NCBI RefSeq assembly: GCF_036826855.1
Contig: NZ_CP104578.1
Coordinates: 6,816,501-6,880,500 of the forward strand
Direction of reading: 5' to 3'
Length of the DNA stretch: 64,000 nt
From: Streptomyces sp. SJL17-4
Lineage (GTDB): Bacteria > Actinomycetota > Actinomycetes > Streptomycetales > Streptomycetaceae
The notes below the pieces were generated by a model. It worked only from the letters and a program-made list of their open reading frames with translations, was not told the DNA's origin and searched no databases. Position numbers and translations under genes: made by a program. Positions 49,365-58,374 of the stretch are shown here, one piece after another; within the stretch, counting starts at the first letter, position 1, and the number at the start of each line of letters is the position of its first letter.

Positions 49365-51746
49365 CTACTCCTCGGGCACGGCCAGCAGCGCTTCCAGGAG
49401 CGGCCGCAGTCGCGTCGTACGCTCCGGGGCCACCCCCTCGGCCACCGCGCGGGGCAGCGCCTGGTCCACGCCGTGCACGACGGACAGATGACGCTCCGCG
49501 CGGCCGAACGCCGTGTACACCCACGGCCTGCTCAGCCCACCGGCGGCGTCGCCCGGCAGCACCACGACCACCGCGGGCCACCGCGCCCCGGCCGCCTGGT
49601 GCGCGGTGAGCGCCCAGCCGTGCCGCAGCGCCGACTCCACCCGCTCCTTCGGTACGAGGAGCTCCTCGTCGCCGCACCGCAGCCGCAGCCCCTCGGCGTC
49701 GGCCGACAGGACCGTGCCCGTCACCGTCCGCCCCGGCACGGCCGCGTACGCCACCCGGTCCCCGGGGTCGAAACCGCCGAACCGGCCGGGACCGGGGTTC
49801 AGCCGTTGCTTGAGCGCGGCGTTCAGCGCACGCGTACCGGCCGAGCCGCCGTGGCCGACCGTGACGACCTGCGTCTGCTCGGCCGGCACCCCGATCGCCC
49901 GCGGCACCGAGTCGGCCACCAGCTGGACGGTGCGGTGCACGGCCTCGCCGGCGTCCCGCACGGGGACGATCACGATCTCCTTGCCGGGGGCCTCGACCTG
50001 GTTCAGTTCGCCGGCGCCGACGCCCGAGACCAGCTCGCCGAGCGGGCCCGGGTCGGGCACGCGCGAGGCGATCCGCGGGCACACCCGGGCCGCGAGCACG
50101 TCGCCGAAGACCTGGCCGGCACCCGGCGCGCCGAGAACCGCCGGGTCGCCGCTCAGCACCAGCCGGCAGCCGTCGGGCAGCGACTCGACGAGCATCGCGG
50201 CGGTCTCCACGTCCAACTGCGGCGCGTCGAGCACCACCAGGAGGTCCAGGGCGAAGGCACCCTCCTCGTCGCGGCCGGGCCCGGCCGCTCCGGAGAGCAG
50301 CGCTGCGACCGTCACCGCGTCCGCCCCGGCGGTGCCGAGCGCGCGCCGCCCGCCGTCCGCGTGGACGGCGACCAGGGTGCGCAGCCCGCGCTCGCGGGCG
50401 GCCGCGGCGAGGGCGACCGGCTCGGCGCGGGAGGCCTCGCCGCCCGTGTGCAGGACGAGGCCGTGGGCCCCGGCGGCCCGTGCGAGCTCGGAGCCCTCCC
50501 AGGCGTCGGCTGTCGCCGTCCTGACCAGCCGGGCGAGGCCGTCCGCGAGGCTCTCCTCCGCGAGCGCGTACCGGTCGAGCCCGAGCAGCACGGGCGAGGC
50601 CGGCTCCTCGGCGGCGGCCTCCGCGGCCTCCGGCGACTCCTCGTCCTCTTCGGGCTCCTCCTCGGCCGTCTCCTCCTCCTGGAAGACGAGGACCGCGCCC
50701 GCGGACACCGCCTCCTCGACGGCCGACCCGGGATCGGGCACCGCGTGCCCGGCGAGTCCGGCGCGCACGGTGTCGATCTCCAGCGCCGTGTGTCCCTGGA
50801 GCGCGGCCCGCTCCAGGAGCCACACCGTCAGGGCGACCGTCCGGCGCGGGTCGTCAGGGCCGCACGCGGCGCCGAGCAGCGCCCGCGCGAAGCCGTCGGC
50901 CTGCTCGGGGCGCACCCCGGAGACCGCGAGCAGCTGCCAGGGGTCGTCGAGCAGGGCCTGGTGCGCGCCCTCGCCGAGCGCGGCGGCGACCTGGCCGGCC
51001 AGCGCCTCGGGGGCGCCGCCCTTGGCCAGGACCTCCCGCACGGCGGCGGTGGTGCCGGGTGCCGGGGCGGACCCCTGCGCCGGTACGGGAGGCCGCACCG
51101 TCATGGCGGGGGCCGCTTCGGGGGTGGGCCGACGGGGTGCGGGCTCCGGGGCCTCGTAGAACGCGCTGCCGGAGGCCGCGCCGCCCTCCACGGCCCGGAC
51201 GGCCGCGAGCAGATCGGCGGCCGTGCCGCTCAGCTTGGCGCCGCTCGCCAGGGGCCCTTCCTTCTCGGCCTTCCGCGCCTCGATCTTCGCCCGCAGCTCC
51301 CGCTGCGCGGCGAGCTCGGCCTGCGCGTCGCTCAACTCGGGCGTGTCGGAGGCCTTGGCGACGGCGTCGCCGCCCGCGCCGGGCTCCTCGGACGCCCCGG
51401 ATGCCGCGTCGGCCGCTTCGGCGGCCTCGGCGTCAGTGGACTCCGGAGACGCGTCGGCCCCAGCGGGCTCAGCCGACTCCTCGGTCGCGTCGTCGGTCGC
51501 GGCGGGCTCGTCCGGCTCCTCTGCCGCGCCGTCCGCGGCGGGCTCGTCCGGCTCCTCTGCCCCGCCTGGCTCCTCGGCCGGCGGCGGCTCCTCGTCGGTC
51601 GCGGGCCCCTCGGCCGACGCCGACTCCTCGGCCGTCCCCGGCTCCTCCGGCTCGGCGGCTCCCTGCCGTACGTCCTCCTGGACGTCCTCGGTGGGTGCCA
51701 CGTCCTCGGGTGCCTCGGGCGCGGTCTCCCCGGAAGGCTCGGTCAC
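49365..51746 (-). CDS. RecD2-like helicase homologue with lost ATPase motifs
   Basis: 793 aa. An acidic, Pro/Ala/Glu-rich N-terminal third (to about 160) leads to a short coiled segment, then a helix-hairpin-helix part (GEGAHQALLDDPWQLLAVSGVRPEQADGFARALL), then the helicase fold. Where RecD2 has Walker A GGPGTGKTT there is LVLHTGGEASRAEP; Walker B is LLVVLDAPQL instead of VDEAS; motif III is LSGDPAVLG; the C-terminal motif is LTAHQAAGARWPAVVVVLPG and YTAFGRAERHLSVVHG. Thus the fold is kept but ATP hydrolysis seems lost. GTG start at 51746 overlaps the AKR stop (GTGA). Confidence 0.8.
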   Translation of the reverse strand: MTEPSGETAPEAPEDVAPTEDVQEDVRQGAAEPEEPGTAEESASAEGPATDEEPPPAEEPGGAEEPDEPAADGAAEEPDEPAATDDATEESAEPAGADASPESTDAEAAEAADAASGASEEPGAGGDAVAKASDTPELSDAQAELAAQRELRAKIEARKAEKEGPLASGAKLSGTAADLLAAVRAVEGGAASGSAFYEAPEPAPRRPTPEAAPAMTVRPPVPAQGSAPAPGTTAAVREVLAKGGAPEALAGQVAAALGEGAHQALLDDPWQLLAVSGVRPEQADGFARALLGAACGPDDPRRTVALTVWLLERAALQGHTALEIDTVRAGLAGHAVPDPGSAVEEAVSAGAVLVFQEEETAEEEPEEDEESPEAAEAAAEEPASPVLLGLDRYALAEESLADGLARLVRTATADAWEGSELARAAGAHGLVLHTGGEASRAEPVALAAAARERGLRTLVAVHADGGRRALGTAGADAVTVAALLSGAAGPGRDEEGAFALDLLVVLDAPQLDVETAAMLVESLPDGCRLVLSGDPAVLGAPGAGQVFGDVLAARVCPRIASRVPDPGPLGELVSGVGAGELNQVEAPGKEIVIVPVRDAGEAVHRTVQLVADSVPRAIGVPAEQTQVVTVGHGGSAGTRALNAALKQRLNPGPGRFGGFDPGDRVAYAAVPGRTVTGTVLSADAEGLRLRCGDEELLVPKERVESALRHGWALTAHQAAGARWPAVVVVLPGDAAGGLSRPWVYTAFGRAERHLSVVHGVDQALPRAVAEGVAPERTTRLRPLLEALLAVPEE

Positions 51747-52720
51747 AAGGTGCTCCAGTCGTGATCCGGATAGCGGTGCACGGGCGCCGACACATCGTCC
51801 AGCGCCCGACAGATCTCGTCAGGAAGACTAAGGGTCTCCACCGACAACGCGGCCGTGAGCTGGCGCGCCGTGCGCGCGCCGACGATCGGCGCGGTCACCC
51901 CGGGCCGGTCGCGGACCCAGGCGAGCGCCACGTGCAGCGGGGTCGTCGCGAGGCCGTCGGCCGCCGTCGTGACCGCGTCCACGATCCTGCTCGCGGCCTC
52001 GTCCAGGTACGGCTCCACGAACGGCGCCATCGTCTCGGAGGCGCCGCGCGAGTCGGACGGGGTCCCGCTGCGGTACTTGCCCGTCAGGACCCCGCGCCCC
52101 AGCGGGGACGAGGGCAGCAGGCCTATCCCGAGGTCCTGCGCCGCCGGCAGCACCTCGCGCTCCACGCCCCGCTGGAGCAGCGAGTACTCCAGCTGCGCCC
52201 CCGCGAGCCGGGTCCGGTCCCCGCCGAGCTGCCAGGTGCCCGCCTTGGCGAGCTGCCAGCCGCAGAAGTTCGCCACGCCCGCGTACCGCGCCCGCCCGCT
52301 GCGTACCGCGATGTCGAGCGCCTGGAGCGACTCCTCCAGCGGTGTGTACGGGTCGAAGGCGTGCAGCTGCCACAGGTCCACGTGGTCGGTGCCGAGCCGG
52401 GCGAGGGAGGCGTCGAGCGCGGCGAGCAGATGCCCGCGCGAGCCGTCCGTACGCCGGTCGGGGTCGGGCACGCTGCCCGCCTTGGTCGACAGGACCAGGT
52501 CCTGCCGGGACACGAGCCGCTCCATGAGACGGCCGAGCAGATACTCCGCCTCGCCCCCGCCGTACACGTCGGCGGTGTCCACGAGCGTGCCGCCCGCGTC
52601 CCAGAACGACTTCAACTGCTCGGCGGCGTCGTGCTCGTCGGTGTCCCGGCCCCAGGTCAGGGTGCCGAGTCCGATGCGCGACACGCGCAGGCCGGTACGT
52701 CCGAGATGCCTCTGCTCCAT
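51743..52720 (-). CDS. Aldo/keto reductase
   Basis: 325 aa: MEQRHLGRTGLRVSRIGLGTLTWGRDTDE, catalytic DTADVYGGGEAEYLLG (Asp, Tyr), LSTKAG (Lys) and VDLWQLHAFDP (His), and NADPH site IVGARTARQL. It reduces aldehydes or ketones; the substrate is unknown. It lies upstream of and overlapping the RecD-like gene and diverges from the LLM oxidoreductase gene, 130 bp apart. Confidence 0.9.
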   Translation of the reverse strand: MEQRHLGRTGLRVSRIGLGTLTWGRDTDEHDAAEQLKSFWDAGGTLVDTADVYGGGEAEYLLGRLMERLVSRQDLVLSTKAGSVPDPDRRTDGSRGHLLAALDASLARLGTDHVDLWQLHAFDPYTPLEESLQALDIAVRSGRARYAGVANFCGWQLAKAGTWQLGGDRTRLAGAQLEYSLLQRGVEREVLPAAQDLGIGLLPSSPLGRGVLTGKYRSGTPSDSRGASETMAPFVEPYLDEAASRIVDAVTTAADGLATTPLHVALAWVRDRPGVTAPIVGARTARQLTAALSVETLSLPDEICRALDDVSAPVHRYPDHDWSTL

Positions 52721-52850
52721 GGGCGCGAGATTACTGGCCAGGGCACCACGCGGAGAGAGCCTGTGGACAACCGCGTCCTGACGGATGCCGCGACCGCGCG
52801 CTAGAGTCCCGCCCACAAGGACGTTACCGATGGGTAAGGGGTGCGTGGAC

Positions 52851-53900
52851 ATGCGGCTCGGCATCAACCTCGGCTACTGGGGTGCGGGCATGGACGGCGA
52901 CAACCTCGCCGTCGCCCAGGAGGCGGACCGCCTCGGCTACGACGTCTGCTGGGCCGCCGAGGCCTACGGCTCCGACGCGCCCACCGTGCTCGCCTGGGTC
53001 GCGGCGAAGACGGAGCGGATCGACGTCGGCTCCGCGATCATGCAGATCCCGGCCCGGCAGCCCGCGATGACGGCCATGACAGCCGCCACCCTCGACTCGC
53101 TCACCGGCGGCCGCTTCCGCCTCGGCCTCGGCGTCTCCGGACCGCAGGTCTCCGAGGGCTGGTACGGCGTGAAGTTCGACAAGCCGCTCGCCCGGACCCG
53201 CGAGTACGTCGAGATCGTCCGCAAGGCGATGACCCGGGAGCGCCTCAGCTACGAGGGCGAGCACTGGACCCTGCCGCTCCCCGGCGGCCCCGGCAAGCCG
53301 ATCAAGCTCACCGTGCACCCGGAGCGCGAGCACATCCCGCTCTACATCGCCGCGATCGGCCCGAAGAACCTGGAGCAGACCGGCGAGATCGCCGACGGCG
53401 CCCTGCTGATCTTCCCCTCCGCCGCCCACCTGGAGGAGACCGCGCTCCGGCACATCCGCGCGGGCCGCGAGAAGGCCGGTCTGACGATGGACGGCTTCGA
53501 CGTCTGTCCGACCGTGCCGCTCGCCCTGGGGGACGACGTCGACGCCCTCGCCGACGTGTTCCGCCCGTACACCGCGCTCTACGTCGGCGGCATGGGCAGC
53601 CGCAAGCAGAACTTCTACAACCAGCTCGCACAGCGCATGGGGTACGAGAAGGAGGCCGCCGAGATCCAGGACAAGTACCTGGCCGGTGACAAGGCGGGTG
53701 CCGCCGCGGCCGTACCGCAGAGCCTGATCGACCAGACCTCGCTGCTCGGCTCCGTCGAGCGGATCGCCGAGCGGATGACGGCCTACGCGGAGGCCGGCGT
53801 CACCACGCTGACCCTCGCCCCGGCCGGCTTCACCCTGGACGAGCGGGTGGCGGCGCTGCGAGCGGGCGTCGAGGCGATGGAACGAGCCGGACTGGCGTGA
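52851..53900 (+). CDS. LLM-class F420-dependent oxidoreductase
   Basis: 349 aa of the luciferase-like TIM barrel: MRLGINLGYWGAGMDGDNLAVAQEADRLGYDVCWAAEAYGSDAPTVLAW, TERIDVGSAIMQIPARQPAMTAMTAATLD, GVSGPQVSEGWYG. This corresponds to the F420-dependent subgroup with motif VGSAIMQI. The substrate is not known. A large hairpin follows the gene. Confidence 0.9.
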   Translation: MRLGINLGYWGAGMDGDNLAVAQEADRLGYDVCWAAEAYGSDAPTVLAWVAAKTERIDVGSAIMQIPARQPAMTAMTAATLDSLTGGRFRLGLGVSGPQVSEGWYGVKFDKPLARTREYVEIVRKAMTRERLSYEGEHWTLPLPGGPGKPIKLTVHPEREHIPLYIAAIGPKNLEQTGEIADGALLIFPSAAHLEETALRHIRAGREKAGLTMDGFDVCPTVPLALGDDVDALADVFRPYTALYVGGMGSRKQNFYNQLAQRMGYEKEAAEIQDKYLAGDKAGAAAAVPQSLIDQTSLLGSVERIAERMTAYAEAGVTTLTLAPAGFTLDERVAALRAGVEAMERAGLA

Positions 53901-53931
53901 CCCCGGGGGGCGCCGTCAGGGAGAGGTTCTG

Positions 53932-53972
53932 CGGCCGTGGTGGGGGCTCGGGGGTCTTCCCCGCCACGGCCG
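53932..53972 (+). terminator. Hairpin after the LLM gene
   Basis: CGGCCGTGGTGGGG (53932-53945) pairs with CCCCGCCACGGCCG (53959-53972) with one G-T pair and a 13-nt loop, 31 nt after the stop. No T run. Confidence 0.65.
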
Positions 53973-54113
53973 TCACGCTGCACAACGGCTTCACGGGGCC
54001 CTCGGTTACGCCCTCGGGACTCACTCTTTCGGCCGAGTCGTCCGGCCCTCCTGTTGCCCCTCGCCGCGGACCGCACTTGACTCGTTCTCCCGGGGGCCGG
54101 ACGGAGTGCGGAC

Positions 54114-54920
54114 ATGCGCACGGAGGTGGCGGCGATGCTCACGGCCAAGGGCCTGTTCCAGGAAATCATCGACAACGACGAGTCCTTCGCGCTCTTCTGC
54201 TCGATCGCGGCGAGCGGAGAGTCCCAGGGCGGCTGGGAGAACGCCCGGATCGCGGCACTCGTCGCCCCCGGCATGAGGGATCTCACCCCCAAGATCACCC
54301 GGCACGGAGCCGACGAGGACAAGCACGGCCGGATCTTCAACGCGTTGATGAAGAAGCGCGGCCTCGAACCCGTCCCGGTGCCGCCCGACACCGACTACAC
54401 GATGCTGCTCGAACAGCGCGGCATCGGCCTCGCGCACGACAAGCTGCGCCGCGACGAGCCGCTGAACGAGCAGGACATCGTCGTCTACCTCGCCCACAGC
54501 CGGGTCACCGAGCAACGGGCCGCCGACCAGATGGACATGCTGGTCACGTACTTCGGGGACCACCCCGAACTCGGCAAGGCCATCCACATGATCGACGACG
54601 ACGAGGCCAACCACCTCGCCTACTGCCACGAGGAACTGCTGCGCCTCGCGCGCGCGGGACACGGCCGGCTCATCCAGCGGACCCTGCGCGAGTCCGCCCT
54701 CGTCGAGATCCAGGTCTACCGCGACGTCAGCCTCGCCGTGATGGGGCACATGGGACGGATCCTGGGCTGGCCCCGCCCGAAGGCCGCCGTCCTCGCCGCC
54801 GGCATCCGCGGGATGTACGCGTACGAGCGCGCCGCGGGCTGGCACCGGATGGTCGGCCTGAAGATGCCCGAGCGACGCGACGCCCTCGGCGGGCCCGCGA
54901 CCCCGGCACCGGCCTTCTGA
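54114..54920 (+). CDS. Ferritin-like diiron protein
   Basis: 268 aa, all helical. Two likely diiron motifs, HGADEDKHGRIF (E-x2-H near residue 65) and DDDEANHLAYCHEELL (E-x2-H near residue 163), belong to a four-helix bundle. Streptomyces homologues are called ferritin-like domain proteins. Oxidase, peroxide or iron-handling roles are open. The ATG at 54114 is used; an ATG at 54135 (MLTAKG) is a good alternative. Confidence 0.8.
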   Translation: MRTEVAAMLTAKGLFQEIIDNDESFALFCSIAASGESQGGWENARIAALVAPGMRDLTPKITRHGADEDKHGRIFNALMKKRGLEPVPVPPDTDYTMLLEQRGIGLAHDKLRRDEPLNEQDIVVYLAHSRVTEQRAADQMDMLVTYFGDHPELGKAIHMIDDDEANHLAYCHEELLRLARAGHGRLIQRTLRESALVEIQVYRDVSLAVMGHMGRILGWPRPKAAVLAAGIRGMYAYERAAGWHRMVGLKMPERRDALGGPATPAPAF

Positions 54921-54941
54921 CCCGCACCGGCGGGCCGAGGC

Positions 54942-55925
54942 TCACATCCAGCCGCGCCGCTTGAACATCCGGTACAGGGTCATGACGATGCCCGCCATCA
55001 CCACGACCACCACCGGGTACGACCCCACCCAGCGCAGCTCCGGCATGTGGTCGGAGTTCATGCCGTAGATGCCCGCGACCATCGTCGGGACCGCGGCCAT
55101 GGCCGCCCAGGCGGAGATCTTCCGCATGTCGTCGTTCTGCCGCACCCCCATCTGCGCGAGATGGGCGGACAGCACGTCCGACAGGAGCCGGTCGAGCCCC
55201 TCCACCTGCTCGTTGGCGCGCAGCAGATGGTCGTTGACGTCCCGGAAGAAGGGCTGTGACAGCTCGTTCACGAACGGCACCGATCCGGCCGTGAGCCGGG
55301 CCATCGGCCCGGCGAGCGGACTGCTGGCCCGCCGGAACTCCAGGACCTGCCGCTTCGCCGTGTAGATCCGCTCCGCCGTGTTCGCCGGATTGCCGCCGGT
55401 GGGCGCGAAGACGTCCGCCTCCAGCTCCTCCAGGTCCACCTGGAGCTCTCCGGCCACATCGAGGTAGTGGTCCACGATCGCGTCGCTCACCGCGTACAGC
55501 ACCGCCGTCGGCCCGTGCTTCAGCACCTCGGGGTCGGCTTCCAGCCGTCGGCGCACCTGCGCGAGCGGAGCGCCCTCGCCGTGCCGGACGGTCACCACGA
55601 AGGAGTCGCCCATGAAGAGCATCAGTTCGCCCGAGGAGACCCGGTCGCTCTCCGGCTCGTAGACGATCGGCTTGAGCACCGCGAACAGCGAGTCGTCGTA
55701 GACCTCCAGCTTGGGTCGCTGGTGGGCCTTGAGGGCGTCCTCGACGGCCAGCGGGTGCAGCGCGAACTCCGAGGCGACATGGTCGAATTCCGCCTCGGTG
55801 GGTTCGTGGAGCCCCACCCACAGAAAGGCGTCCCCGGTGGCCCGCGCCTCGTCGAGCGCGTCGGAGAGGTCGGCGGGGCCGTCCGTACGGCGCCCGTCCC
55901 GGTAGATGGCTGAGTCCACGATCAC
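54942..55925 (-). CDS. corA: CorA-type magnesium/cobalt channel
   Basis: 327 aa, with a soluble N-terminal part (HPLAVEDALKAHQRPKLEVYDDSLFAVLKP), a long stalk helix and two C-terminal helices. The selectivity signature is GIYGMNSDHMPEL (GMN). It ends MFKRRGWM in the cytoplasm. It takes up Mg2+ as a pentamer. GTG at 55925 is chosen. Confidence 0.95.
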   Translation of the reverse strand: MIVDSAIYRDGRRTDGPADLSDALDEARATGDAFLWVGLHEPTEAEFDHVASEFALHPLAVEDALKAHQRPKLEVYDDSLFAVLKPIVYEPESDRVSSGELMLFMGDSFVVTVRHGEGAPLAQVRRRLEADPEVLKHGPTAVLYAVSDAIVDHYLDVAGELQVDLEELEADVFAPTGGNPANTAERIYTAKRQVLEFRRASSPLAGPMARLTAGSVPFVNELSQPFFRDVNDHLLRANEQVEGLDRLLSDVLSAHLAQMGVRQNDDMRKISAWAAMAAVPTMVAGIYGMNSDHMPELRWVGSYPVVVVVMAGIVMTLYRMFKRRGWM

Positions 55926-56063
55926 GCGCCGTATTCTCCATCGATCGGCCTCGCGACGCACGCGTGGATCCGCCCGGAGGCCGTCGGCCCCACGAGGCCG
56001 GGCACCGCCGGGCACTGCTGGGCACCGCCCGGCAGCGCCGGGGCACCGCCTAGGCTGGCCGCC

Positions 56064-56753
56064 ATGGCCACGCTGATCCTCGTCCGGCACGGACGCTCCA
56101 CCGCCAACACCTCCGGGGTCCTCGCCGGGCGCACCCCCGGGATCTCCCTCGACGAGCGGGGCGCCGCGCAGGCCGCCGCGCTCCCCGGGCGCCTCGCGGA
56201 CGTCCCGCTCGCCGCCGTCGTCTCCAGCCCCCTCCAGCGCTGCCGGGAGACCGTACGGCCCCTCCTCGACGCCCGTCCGGACCTCCCGCTGCACGTCGAG
56301 GACCGGATCAACGAGTGCGACTACGGTGACTGGTCCGGCCGGAAGCTGGCCGAGCTCAACGACGAACCCCTGATGGAGGTCGTCCAGGCGCACGCCTCCG
56401 CCGCGGCCTTCCCCGGCGGCGAGTCCATGCGCGCGATGCAGGCCCGCGCCGTCGACGCCGTCCACGACTGGAACGCGCGGATCGAGGCCGAGCACGGCGA
56501 GGACGCCGCCTACGTCATGTGCTCGCACGGCGACATCGTCAAGTCGATCGTGGCGGACGCGCTCGGCCTCCACCTCGACCTCTTCCAGCGCGTCCACGTC
56601 GACCCGTGCTCGGTCACCGTCATCCGCTACACGCGCCTGCGTCCCTTCCTCGTCCGCCTCGGCGACACCGGCGACTTCGCCGGATTCGCGCCGCGCGAGC
56701 ACCCGGACAGCAGCGGGACCGCTGAGGTCGGGGGCGGTGCGGGCGCACCGTGA
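56064..56753 (+). CDS. Histidine phosphatase (MSMEG_4193-type)
   Basis: 229 aa, phosphoglycerate-mutase fold: ILVRHGRSTAN (RHG, phosphohistidine), SSPLQRCRET, NECDYGDWSGR and VMCSHGDIVKSIVADALG (second His). The substrate is unknown; the family is conserved here near mshC in actinobacteria. The 80 bp before it are rich in GGGCACCGCC copies (55998-56050), which also lie upstream of the divergent corA gene. Confidence 0.88.
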   Translation: MATLILVRHGRSTANTSGVLAGRTPGISLDERGAAQAAALPGRLADVPLAAVVSSPLQRCRETVRPLLDARPDLPLHVEDRINECDYGDWSGRKLAELNDEPLMEVVQAHASAAAFPGGESMRAMQARAVDAVHDWNARIEAEHGEDAAYVMCSHGDIVKSIVADALGLHLDLFQRVHVDPCSVTVIRYTRLRPFLVRLGDTGDFAGFAPREHPDSSGTAEVGGGAGAP

Positions 56754-56821
56754 TCCCCTCGCGCAGTAGGGTGGACGCGCCGCTGTAGTACGACTGTCGA
56801 GACGCAAGGGAGCCGGGAAAC

Positions 56822-57412
56822 GTGTCCCGTCAGGTGTTCCTCTACGACCCACCGGAGCGTTTCGTGGCCGGTACGGTCGGGCTGCCTGGCCGCCGTACGT
56901 TCTTCCTCCAGGCGTCCGCCGCCGGCCGGGTCACCAGCGTCGCCCTGGAGAAGACACAGGTCGCCGCCCTCGCCGAGCGCATGGACGAACTCCTCGACGA
57001 GGTCGTCCGCCGCACCGGGGGCAACGCCCCGGTCCCCGCCGTCGCGCCCGCCGAGGTCGCCGACACGGCCCCCCTCGACGTACCCGTCGAGGAGGAGTTC
57101 CGGGTCGGCACCATGGCGCTCGCCTGGGACGGCGAGGAGCAGCGCATGATCGTCGAGGCGCAGGCGCTCGTCGAACTCGACGTGGAATCCGAGGAGGACC
57201 TCGCCGAGGCCGAGGAGCGGCTGCTCCAGGACGAGGAGAACGGCCCGCCGATGCTCCGGGTCCGCCTCAGCGGTGCCCAGGCCCGCGCCTTCGCGAAGCG
57301 GGCCCTGGACGTCGTCAACGCCGGCCGTCCGCCGTGCCCGCTGTGCAGCCTGCCGCTCGACCCCGAGGGCCATGTCTGCCCGCGCCAGAACGGATACCGC
57401 CGCGGAGCATGA
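56822..57412 (+). CDS. DUF3090 protein
   Basis: 196 aa, GTG start. MSRQVFLYDPPERFVAGTVGLPGRRTFFLQA is the family opening; the C-terminal C-x2-C...C (PPCPLCSLPLDPEGHVCPR) looks like a zinc knuckle. The function is unknown; conserved in actinobacteria with the kinase-like SCO1664 homologue, with which it overlaps (ATGA). Confidence 0.9.
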   Translation: MSRQVFLYDPPERFVAGTVGLPGRRTFFLQASAAGRVTSVALEKTQVAALAERMDELLDEVVRRTGGNAPVPAVAPAEVADTAPLDVPVEEEFRVGTMALAWDGEEQRMIVEAQALVELDVESEEDLAEAEERLLQDEENGPPMLRVRLSGAQARAFAKRALDVVNAGRPPCPLCSLPLDPEGHVCPRQNGYRRGA

Positions 57413-58215
57413 GCAGCAGCCGCCCGACGCCCCAGGACGCCGAGCTGCTCGCCCACGGTGAGCTGACCGTGCGGGGCCAGGTCCGCGAGGCCTCCAACGC
57501 CGTGCTCTACTGCTCCGTCGCGTACGAGGGACGGGAAGAGGCCTGCGTCTACAAGCCGGTCGCGGGGGAGCAGCCGCTGTGGGACTTCCCCGACGGCACG
57601 CTCGCCCAGCGCGAGGTCGCCGCGTACGAGATCTCCGAGGCCACCGGCTGGGGCCTGGTCCCGCCGACCGTGCTCCGCGACGGGCCGTACGGGGAGGGCA
57701 TGGTCCAGCTGTGGATCGAGGCCGACCCCGAGGCACGACTGCTCGCCCTGACCGAGGACGACGAGGCGGGCGAGGGCTGGAGGGCCGTCGGGCCCGCCCA
57801 GGTCGACGAGGACCGCACCGCGCTCCTCGTCCACGCGGACACCCCCGAACTGCGGCGGCTCGCCGTCCTGGACGCCGTCATCAACAACGGCGACCGGAAG
57901 GGCGGACACCTGCTGCCCGTCCCCGGCGGACACCTCTACGGCATCGACCACGGGGTCACCTTCCACGTCGACGACAAGCTGCGCACCCTCCTGTGGGGCT
58001 GGGCGGGCGAGGAGCTGCCCGCGGAGGCGGCCGGGGTGCTCGACGCCCTCGGCCGCTCCCTGGCCCCGGGAGAGCCGCTCGCCGCCCGTCTGGCGGACCT
58101 GCTCACGGATGCCGAGGTGACGGCCGTACGCGCCCGCGTGGAGGCGCTGCGGACCACGGGACGGCACCCGGAGCCCTCGGGTCAGTGGCCGGCGATCCCC
58201 TGGCCGCCCGTCTGA
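57409..58215 (+). CDS. SCO1664-type PI3/4-kinase-like protein
   Basis: 268 aa. The lipid-kinase-like fold shows in ACVYKPVAGEQPLWDFP (nucleotide Lys), VLDAVINNGDRKGGHLL (catalytic Asp/Asn region) and LYGIDHGVTFH (metal Asp). Streptomyces proteins of this type carry the name SCO1664 family. The substrate is unknown; it is coupled by ATGA to DUF3090 and followed by mshC, so a link to mycothiol metabolism is possible but unproven. Confidence 0.87.
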   Translation: MSSSRPTPQDAELLAHGELTVRGQVREASNAVLYCSVAYEGREEACVYKPVAGEQPLWDFPDGTLAQREVAAYEISEATGWGLVPPTVLRDGPYGEGMVQLWIEADPEARLLALTEDDEAGEGWRAVGPAQVDEDRTALLVHADTPELRRLAVLDAVINNGDRKGGHLLPVPGGHLYGIDHGVTFHVDDKLRTLLWGWAGEELPAEAAGVLDALGRSLAPGEPLAARLADLLTDAEVTAVRARVEALRTTGRHPEPSGQWPAIPWPPV

Positions 58216-58374
58216 CCGGACCGAAAGGTTTCGGCCATCCCTGTGGACGGTCACCCCGGGGGCATGCACCCCTGGGGGGTATACATGCACGCCTCCGACC
58301 CGCAAGAGCGCCTAATAGGTCAAGATCCCGGATCCGGTTCGTATCCGGAACACCTGTCCGGTTACGCTCGGGTC

